From IMG/VR virus record IMGVR_UViG_3300023184_000626, positions 1 through 20,180 of that record: a stretch of DNA of 20,180 nucleotides; one strand, given 5' to 3'. The notes under the pieces were generated by a model. The model was not told where the DNA came from. It saw nothing but the letters and a program-made list of their open reading frames with translations, and did not search any database. Position 1 is the stretch's first letter. Every line of letters begins with the position of its first letter. The translations under genes and the position numbers were made by a program. Below, in pieces: positions 15,401 to 20,180 of this stretch. The stretch is from a virus.

Positions 15401-17667
15401 TTGCTGTAGATGATAGTTTAAGCGGTTCACTATTCAGTGTAAATGATATCTCAGGTCTACCAATTCTTGAAGTGTTCAGTGACAACAGAGTGGTTGGCGG
15501 AACATTCAATTCAAACGCATTTGTTATTACAGGCAGTTGTGTTGGTATTGGTACATCAGTTCCTGCAAATAGATTACACGTATCTGCTTCATCTAATCCA
15601 GTTAAATTGGACGGTCTAACAGTTAATGCAACAGGTTATTATTTAACAGTAGATAATACTACAGGCGTTGTTTATAAATCAACTGCTACTGCTGCAGGTA
15701 GTAGTGGTACAAGCGGAAGTAGTGGTTCATCAGGCACATCAGGTACTCCTGGTAACAGTGGTACAAGCGGTTCAAGCGGTTCAAGTGGTACATCAGGATC
15801 AAGTGGTTCATCAGGCACATCAGGTACTCCTGGTAATAGCGGAACAAGCGGTTCAAGCGGTTCAAGTGGTACAAGTGGTGCTCCAGGTGGTACAGGTCCA
15901 CAAGGACCACAAGGCCGTCAAGGCGTATCTGGATCAAGTGGTTCATCTGGTTCAAGCGGATCATCCGGATCTTCTGGATCTTCTGGATCAAGTGGTAACA
16001 GCGGATCAAGCGGAACATCAGGCACTCCTGGTAACAGTGGAACAAGTGGTTCATCTGGTTCTAGTGGTACAAGCGGTTCAAGTGGTAGTTCTGGAACATC
16101 TGGAACACCTGGTAATAGCGGTACAAGCGGATCAAGTGGATCAAGCGGAACAAGCGGTTCAAGCGGATCATCTGGAACATCAGGCACTCCTGGTAATAGC
16201 GGTACAAGCGGTTCAAGCGGTTCAAGCGGAACAAGTGGTTCACCTGGTGGTACAGGTCCACAAGGACCACAAGGTCGTCAAGGTGTAGCAGGCAACAATG
16301 GTAACAACGGATCAAGTGGTTCATCAGGTTCAAGTGGATCAAGCGGTAATAGTGGTAACAATGGATCTTCTGGTTCAAGCGGATCAAGTGGTTCATCTGG
16401 GTCAAGCGGATCAAGTGGTAACAGCGGATCAAGCGGAACTAGTGGTACTCCTGGTAACAGTGGAACAAGTGGTTCATCTGGTTCTAGTGGTACAAGCGGA
16501 TCTAGTGGTAGTTCTGGAACATCTGGAACACCTGGTAACAGTGGAACAAGTGGTTCTTCAGGAACAAGTGGTGCTGCTGGTTCACCTGGTGGTACAGGAC
16601 CACAAGGACCACAAGGTCGTCAAGGCGTAGCAGGTAACAATGGTAACAACGGATCTTCCGGTTCAAGTGGATCAAGCGGATCAAGTGGTAATAGTGGTAA
16701 CAACGGTAATAACGGATCTTCTGGTTCGAGCGGATCTTCTGGTTCAAGCGGATCAAGTGGTGTTAGTGGTAACAACGGTAACAACGGATCTTCTGGTTCA
16801 AGCGGATCAAGTGGTGTTAGTGGTAACAACGGTAACAACGGATCAAGTGGATCAAGTGGTACCAGTGGTGCTGCTGGACCTGCTGGACCTGCTGGTTCAG
16901 CAAATGCAAGTGGTACAACAAATTATCATGCTAAATTTACTGCGACTACTACACTTGGTAATGGTATCATTTATGATGATGGTAGCAATATTTGTATTGG
17001 AACAACCACTGCTACAGGAACATTAACTTTACCTACTACTACAGCTTCTGCTACTCCATCTAATATAAGTTTTGGAACTTCTTACGCAGATACAGTTTCT
17101 TTTTCTAAATTACAACTTAAATTTTATCATGATGGTACTAGCGCATACGGTTTAGGAGTAACCGCTGGTCAGCTTAATATAATGGCATATTCCACCGGTA
17201 TACATGCTTTTTATAATGGTGCTACTTTAGTAGCTCAATTCAATGCAAGCGGAAATTTGGGTGTTGGTGTAACGCCATCATCTTATAAAGGAGATTTTAA
17301 CGGTCAAGTTCATGCTACATGTTTTCCAACTTCTTCAGATAGAAGATTCAAGAAAAAGATCGTTCCAATTGAAAATGCGCTAGATAAGGTAATGAAATTA
17401 AAAGGCGTAAAATATGAATGGAATGAATTTATAAATAGTGTTAGAGATGGTTATGCATTAAATGTTCCAGTTATTGGATTTGTAGCTCAAGATTTACAAG
17501 AAGTAATTCCTGAATTGGTTTGTGAGTGGGAATTAAATGATGAAGTCAAGGATGCTCGAGCTGTGGACTATTCAAGAATGGTTGCGGTTTTGACTGAAGC
17601 AATAAAAGAACAACAACATCAAATTGAAGATTTAAAAAACAGATTGACAGTTTTAGAAAATAAATGA
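12481..17667 (+). CDS. Giant collagen-like fibre with S74 chaperone
   Basis: Fibre protein, 1728 residues. Order: N-terminal beta segment (1-52); collagen-like block 1 (Gly53-Gly476, 141 unbroken Gly-X-Y triplets, mainly GSS, GTS, with occasional GTP-GNS and one GAP-GGS); a beta-rich middle (477-1072) with about seven GNVGIGTTSP-type modules; collagen-like block 2 (Gly1073-Gly1472, 133 unbroken triplets with three GTGPQGPQGRQGV inserts and GNN triplets); a short connector containing NLGVGVTPSSYKGDF; and an S74 chaperone (about 1616-1728) with SDRRFKKKI, IGFVAQDLQEVIPELV and a C-terminal coiled coil. Ser1619 and Lys1624 fit the S74 self-cleavage pair. Trimerisation by S74 suits a collagen triple helix, but the blocks are nearly free of Pro, so an extended flexible or glycosylated shaft is also possible. 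Probably a side or tail fibre. The stop overlaps the next start (ATGA). Confidence 0.85.
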   Translation: MAILQSTTITGSLIISSSAATQPLQILNLSSSASNTTFLTVDASGVVSKTTSGASGSSGTSGSSGTSGSSGTSGSSGSSGTSGSSGSSGSSGSSGTSGSSGTSGSSGTSGSSGSSGTSGSSGSSGTSGSSGTSGSSGTSGTPGNSGTSGSSGSSGTSGSSGSSGSSGTSGTPGNSGTSGSSGSSGTSGSSGSSGTSGSSGSSGTSGSSGSSGTSGSSGTSGSSGTSGSSGSSGTSGSSGSSGTSGSSGTSGSSGSSGTSGSSGTSGTPGNNGTSGSSGSSGTSGSSGSSGTSGSSGSSGTSGSSGTSGSSGTSGSSGSSGTSGSSGTSGSSGSSGTSGSSGSSGTSGSSGSSGSSGTSGSSGTSGSSGTSGAPGGSGTSGSSGSSGTSGSSGTSGSSGTSGSSGSSGTSGSSGSSGTSGSSGTSGSSGTSGSSGSSGTSGSSGSSGTSGSSGTSGTPGNSGTSGSSGSSGTSGSSGTSVTVSGTTGYIVKFSSASTIANTATPIFETGSCIGIGTTVPGSLLQVHAAAGGNNWSWFNGNVGSTLPTGFTTGVSIGRNYSSGTSESNLVWAQGISSAQYFAIGKVSGSNSYSEQLRIDSNGNVGIGTTSPSSKLHIDDATAPWITISRSGTPTWQLRNNYPTNQYGFSFNNTTAGTVPFFIGAGGNIGIGLDSPAAKLDIVGTNTTIALSFGTTVPNNPLFINTYGGYAGIGMDQTTAGLRLVGDYSGGTNPLVDIGYYTSGTVAHANWVSRLKVLNNGNVGIGTTSPASKLHISGSGQTVLRLDSDTTTNICQYQVKANGDGVLIMGVYGTAGAGNNFGVTAAGQAYVGTTTLSSAYPTSLVIGNVSAIPIVFSTTNTERMRITGTGEVGIGTTSALTTGGTAQVSISTNTNAVALSFGASNSDLSYIRRLSTGLFQWQTFNGANAGEIQLQPYGGNVGIGTTSANAKLNVNSSGSLAAGSVVFRVEGSSGSLFAVDDSLSGSLFSVNDISGLPILEVFSDNRVVGGTFNSNAFVITGSCVGIGTSVPANRLHVSASSNPVKLDGLTVNATGYYLTVDNTTGVVYKSTATAAGSSGTSGSSGSSGTSGTPGNSGTSGSSGSSGTSGSSGSSGTSGTPGNSGTSGSSGSSGTSGAPGGTGPQGPQGRQGVSGSSGSSGSSGSSGSSGSSGSSGNSGSSGTSGTPGNSGTSGSSGSSGTSGSSGSSGTSGTPGNSGTSGSSGSSGTSGSSGSSGTSGTPGNSGTSGSSGSSGTSGSPGGTGPQGPQGRQGVAGNNGNNGSSGSSGSSGSSGNSGNNGSSGSSGSSGSSGSSGSSGNSGSSGTSGTPGNSGTSGSSGSSGTSGSSGSSGTSGTPGNSGTSGSSGTSGAAGSPGGTGPQGPQGRQGVAGNNGNNGSSGSSGSSGSSGNSGNNGNNGSSGSSGSSGSSGSSGVSGNNGNNGSSGSSGSSGVSGNNGNNGSSGSSGTSGAAGPAGPAGSANASGTTNYHAKFTATTTLGNGIIYDDGSNICIGTTTATGTLTLPTTTASATPSNISFGTSYADTVSFSKLQLKFYHDGTSAYGLGVTAGQLNIMAYSTGIHAFYNGATLVAQFNASGNLGVGVTPSSYKGDFNGQVHATCFPTSSDRRFKKKIVPIENALDKVMKLKGVKYEWNEFINSVRDGYALNVPVIGFVAQDLQEVIPELVCEWELNDEVKDARAVDYSRMVAVLTEAIKEQQHQIEDLKNRLTVLENK
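12637..13908 (+). repeat. Collagen-like block 1 (141 Gly-X-Y triplets)
   Basis: Nine-base units GGN-NNN-NNN repeated without a break in Gly register from codon 53 to codon 476. X is almost only Ser or Thr and Y almost only Ser; rare GTP-GNS, GTP-GNN and GAP-GGS punctuate it. Ser is spelled AGT, AGC, TCA, TCT and TCC in shifting order, so DNA units are rarely identical in tandem. GC content is visibly higher than in neighbouring genes because of Gly codons. Confidence 0.93.
14268..15600 (+). repeat. GNVGIG-type shaft modules between collagen blocks
   Basis: The middle part of the protein carries a series of NGNVGIGTTSP--KLHI-type signatures, near 14275, 14467, 14752, 15079, 15286 and 15538, plus an earlier form (SCIGIGTTVPGSLLQV) near 14005. 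These are the same module family as in the preceding fibre gene, showing that the two genes draw on one set of parts. Confidence 0.75.
15697..16896 (+). repeat. Collagen-like block 2 (133 Gly-X-Y triplets, supermodules)
   Basis: Uninterrupted Gly-X-Y from codon 1073 to 1472. A higher-order unit is visible: the insert GTGPQGPQGRQGV occurs at 15889-15927, 16249-16287 and 16591-16629, that is 120 and 114 codons apart. Each is preceded by SST-rich and GTP-GNS triplets and followed by GSS or GNN triplets. The single Arg of each insert is the only charged residue type in the block. Confidence 0.92.
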
Positions 17668-18374
17668 TAATACATAATATGTTTTCATTTTTTGAAAAAA
17701 TTTATTGTATTAATTTAAGTAGTCGTGTTGATAGATGGAATAACTGCCTTAATCAATTTTCTAAATTTGGTATATCTAATGTGCAAAGATTTGAGGCCAT
17801 AAAGTATAATCACCTCAAACTTTCAGCAAAAGCTAATGCGCATATTGGGTGTGTTCTTTCACATTACAATATAATAAAAGAAGCTAAACTTAAAAATTAT
17901 TCTAATATTTTGGTTTTAGAAGATGATTTTTTGTTTCTTAAAGAACCGGATGAATTTAATATAAAATTGAAAAAAAGCTTAAATGAACTTCCATTAGATT
18001 GGGATCTTTTTTATCTAGGTTCTTATTTTGTAAAAGGATATGATTATGAACCAACTGAAAGATATTCTGATAATTTGGTAAAGGTCAATACTGGATTTTG
18101 CACACATTCATTGGCATATTCTTCTAGAGGAATGGATAAAATATTAAAAAGCTTAAAACTAAACTCAGAATTAGACATTTTACATTATTCTGAGGAATAT
18201 GAATCAATTGCTTGGTATTTAGTCAGAGAATTTCAATATGAAAACAATTGTTTTGCATCAAATGAATTGTTAAGTTCTCAAATATCTGGATTTTCTGATA
18301 TAGAAGGTAAATTCTTAGATTACTCTAATAATTTTAGACAGTGTTATAAACAAATTAACTTACATCAGAAATAA
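17664..18374 (+). CDS. GT25-family glycosyltransferase
   Basis: Predicted sugar transferase of the LPS-biosynthesis/collagen-galactosyltransferase family GT25, 236 residues. Motifs: IYCINLSSRVDRW (13-25), the N-terminal NL-R-DRW signature; GCVLSHYNIIKEA (62-74); NILVLEDDFLFL (81-92), with the acidic EDD expected to hold the metal and sugar nucleotide; and LDWDLFYLGSY (111-121). No membrane segment is seen. The ATG at 17664 overlaps the stop of the collagen-like gene (ATGA), suggesting coupled translation; an alternative start at 17679 (MFSFFEKIYC) is equally good for the fold. The context suggests that it modifies the adjacent fibre or a surface glycan. The family includes collagen beta-galactosyltransferases, but the acceptor here cannot be read from sequence. 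Its 3' end overlaps the converging gene by 20 bases. Confidence 0.82.
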   Translation: MIIHNMFSFFEKIYCINLSSRVDRWNNCLNQFSKFGISNVQRFEAIKYNHLKLSAKANAHIGCVLSHYNIIKEAKLKNYSNILVLEDDFLFLKEPDEFNIKLKKSLNELPLDWDLFYLGSYFVKGYDYEPTERYSDNLVKVNTGFCTHSLAYSSRGMDKILKSLKLNSELDILHYSEEYESIAWYLVREFQYENNCFASNELLSSQISGFSDIEGKFLDYSNNFRQCYKQINLHQK

Positions 18375-19596
18375 TACAAACGTGTTGTTCAGTACTTGGA
18401 TTTGGAATATCTAAATTTGACGTTTGAGTTTTTTCATCATATAAAAAGTCATTGATACCCAATTTTAAAAATCTATTGTGTATTAATGGATCATATGAAT
18501 TTTTTATAATTCTAGTTAATCTTTGTATTTCTTTGTTTCTTTCTGATGTGGTATTACCATCTTTATTTCTGTACTGTATGTATCCTAGTTTTGGTATATA
18601 TGCAATTTTTGTGGTTAGAAATGTTTTGATTATCAATTCATAATCATCACATACATGTAAATTTGGATTGTGTCCTCCTATTTTAAAGTAAATTTCTTTT
18701 TTCCATGATCTAATATGATTGGGAACTCCTACAATGTGTCTAATAGTTTTTGGATTTATTTTTGGACCATTGACTACATCATACATTTTCCCCTTGTATA
18801 ATTCTTTTCTGTATGATCCATAACCGTAAGAAAATCCTTCTGGATATTTAACGCATGTACCATCTTCTTCATATACTTCAGTAGAATCAGTGTATACAAA
18901 TCCGACATCCTTGTATTTTTGAAAAGTTTTTACCACATAATCCAGACATTTTTCTGTGAGTTCATCATCATGATCTAATTCACACAAATATTCACCGTAA
19001 CACAATCCGGCTGCCCATCTTTTGAGTTCACCAATACTTCCTGATTTTCTTGGATTTTTGAATATTTTTATTCTATGATCAATTTCACTTATTTCTTTTA
19101 AAAGATTAAATGTTTGATTGTTGTCATCAGAATCATCAATTATGATCCATTCCCAATTTTGGTATGTTTGATTTAATAGTGATTGTAGTGGTCTAAATAT
19201 TTTTGATCCTGTTTTGTGGGCAGGAGTAAATACAGAAACTAATGGATTATTTGATGCTGCATCATCATAATTTAATGTGGTTTGAAGATAACAATGTATT
19301 ATACTTTTTCCCAATTGATCAAGTGAAGGTGGAGATGGATAACTCAACCATTTTGAACGTACACTAAAAGGTGAACTTGATAATTTTTTATATTTACTCC
19401 AATCACCAAAAGTTACAAAAACGTGAGGATCATATTGTTTTATGATATCATTTAACGCATGATCATTTTCATAATTTAAAATATTAAATGAATTTTCCTC
19501 ATACTCAGGCGCATTTTTGTCAGAGTATAAAACATCTATTTGTCTGCCAAATATACACACAGTAATTTTACTGTTCTTTATAACATCTTTATGCAT
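18355..19596 (-). CDS. GT2-family glycosyltransferase with N-terminal extension
   Basis: Predicted GT-A fold glycosyltransferase, 413 residues. The catalytic domain begins at LVSVFTPAHKTG (119-130), followed by QSLLNQTYQNWEWIIIDDSDD (138-158), the DXD-type LDHDDE (207-212) for metal and sugar nucleotide, VGVPNHIRSWKKE (289-301) and CDDYELIIK (316-324), where an acidic pair near a hydrophobic helix is the usual base region. The first 115 residues form a separate domain with DPHVFVTFGDWSKYKKL (56-72), which I do not recognise as catalytic. It starts 1 base after the stop of the upstream minus-strand gene (TGATATG), so the two are one operon. It converges on the GT25 gene with a 20-base overlap. 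Likely role: protein or surface glycan modification; the substrate is unknown. Confidence 0.82.
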   Translation of the reverse strand: MHKDVIKNSKITVCIFGRQIDVLYSDKNAPEYEENSFNILNYENDHALNDIIKQYDPHVFVTFGDWSKYKKLSSSPFSVRSKWLSYPSPPSLDQLGKSIIHCYLQTTLNYDDAASNNPLVSVFTPAHKTGSKIFRPLQSLLNQTYQNWEWIIIDDSDDNNQTFNLLKEISEIDHRIKIFKNPRKSGSIGELKRWAAGLCYGEYLCELDHDDELTEKCLDYVVKTFQKYKDVGFVYTDSTEVYEEDGTCVKYPEGFSYGYGSYRKELYKGKMYDVVNGPKINPKTIRHIVGVPNHIRSWKKEIYFKIGGHNPNLHVCDDYELIIKTFLTTKIAYIPKLGYIQYRNKDGNTTSERNKEIQRLTRIIKNSYDPLIHNRFLKLGINDFLYDEKTQTSNLDIPNPSTEQHVCIISDVS

Positions 19597-19597
19597 A

Positions 19598-20180
19598 TCA
19601 TTTTTTTATGTTTTTGTATTGTTTATCAAATGTAATCTGATCAGTATCCATGTTTTGTGGATAATCATTACTTGATACGCTTATTCGTCCAACACTTATT
19701 AAATTATCTATATAGTACATATGTTTTCTTTTAATGTCAACAATAGATACAATTAAAATAGTGTCACCATAGAATATTTTACAATCATCATATATGTCAA
19801 AATAATCCTCTTTTTTTAAAAATATACAACAACCATATCCATATGGCACTATACCCGTGGTGTCTACAAGTAATAATTCATCATCATCATTATTTAAGGC
19901 AGTACTATTGTCTCTTATTCTTGAATTTTCATTAAATCCAATCAATCCAAGTTTTGGATTTTGATCTATAAACCTTTGAAAATTATTCAATACTGTAACA
20001 TAGTTGAAATAAATGTCATCATTCAATAAACAGATGTATTTATTTTTTGCTAACTTTACACCTAAATTCCAAGCGGGATTTACAAATATATTATTACTAC
20101 ATTTGACAATTATAATTCTCGGATCACTATCATAGAAATCTGAATGTGTATTGTCTATAATAATTAACTCTACATTCTTA
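19598..20180 (-). CDS. GT2-like glycosyltransferase, partial (start outside window)
   Basis: The reading frame is open from the window edge to the TGA at 19600-19598, giving 193 residues of the C-terminal and central parts. The edge-proximal translation begins KNVELIIIDNTHSDFYDS, then PRIIIVKCSNNIFVNPAWN, LGVKLAKNKYICLLNDDIYF. This is the classic GT2 order: IIIDN strand, NPAWNLGVKLAK helix, LLNDD metal site. A start near 20026 would be a TTG inside LLNDD and would delete the nucleotide-binding half, so the gene must extend beyond 20180. Later parts include GYGCCIFLKKEDY and FYGDTILI, the latter resembling the acceptor-side acidic motif. It is directly upstream of, and probably co-transcribed with, the next glycosyltransferase. 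Confidence 0.75.
   Translation of the reverse strand, partial: KNVELIIIDNTHSDFYDSDPRIIIVKCSNNIFVNPAWNLGVKLAKNKYICLLNDDIYFNYVTVLNNFQRFIDQNPKLGLIGFNENSRIRDNSTALNNDDDELLLVDTTGIVPYGYGCCIFLKKEDYFDIYDDCKIFYGDTILIVSIVDIKRKHMYYIDNLISVGRISVSSNDYPQNMDTDQITFDKQYKNIKK

Noticed and set aside
12637-16896. CRISPR-like or satellite repeat
   Set aside because: Repeats have a 9-base coding period in constant frame, no spacer structure and codon-level variation; they encode Gly-X-Y triplets.
17320-17670. Possible frameshift separating an independent S74 gene
   Set aside because: The frame is continuous from 12481 to 17667 and both flanking parts match one fibre architecture, so no split is needed.
19598-20026. 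Complete small gene of 142 residues starting near 20026
   Set aside because: The start would be a TTG coding for Leu within LLNDD; the frame continues open to the window edge with typical GT2 sequence, so it is a partial larger gene.

Overview
The window reads as the structural-gene region of a large, low-GC, T4-like tailed phage (myovirus). The best evidence is three consecutive plus-strand genes in the T4 order neck protein gp13, neck protein gp14, tail-sheath terminator gp15 (2938-5616). They are flanked by adhesin and fibre genes rather than by bacterial genes. The DNA is AT-rich and coding-dense, with no non-coding stretch over about 100 bases. Almost every start codon follows an A/T-rich leader without a Shine-Dalgarno sequence. 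Together with the many GNVGIGTTSP-type fibre modules, this would suit a host such as Bacteroidota, where SD-less initiation is usual, but the sequence does not settle the host. No tRNA, rRNA, CRISPR, integrase or plasmid gene is visible.

Layout. (1) 1-2142: the tail end of an upstream gene, then three tandem LamG/concanavalin-like adhesin paralogues with conserved ends and divergent cores. (2) 2180-2941: a GIY-YIG/NUMOD3 homing endonuclease inserted exactly in front of gp13; the first 12 bases of gp13 are present at both ends of it. (3) 2938-5616: gp13, gp14, gp15, which finish the head neck and the top of the tail. (4) 5687-7627 and 7727-12433: two large beta-rich fibre-type proteins that share a 79-residue module; the second ends in an S74 intramolecular chaperone. 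(5) 12481-17667: a 1728-residue fibre with two uninterrupted collagen-like Gly-X-Y blocks (141 and 133 triplets, almost all Gly-Ser/Thr-Ser), a beta-rich middle, and a second S74 chaperone. (6) 17664-20180: a glycosyltransferase island. A GT25-type enzyme overlaps the stop codon of the collagen-like gene, and two GT2-type enzymes lie on the minus strand, the last running off the window.

A sequence TTATATTTATA recurs in the gaps before the endonuclease/gp13 unit and before each of the three fibre genes. It is probably the phage's own (late) promoter or leader element. A perfect 11-bp hairpin separates the first two fibre genes.

How it may work together: gp13-15 join head and tail. The LamG proteins and the three fibres recognise or decorate. 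The S74 domains probably trimerise the fibres and then cut themselves off. The most interesting hypothesis is that the adjacent GT25 enzyme, whose family includes animal collagen galactosyltransferases, glycosylates the Ser/Thr-only collagen-like shafts of the neighbouring fibre. This is inference from gene context and family, not shown by the sequence.
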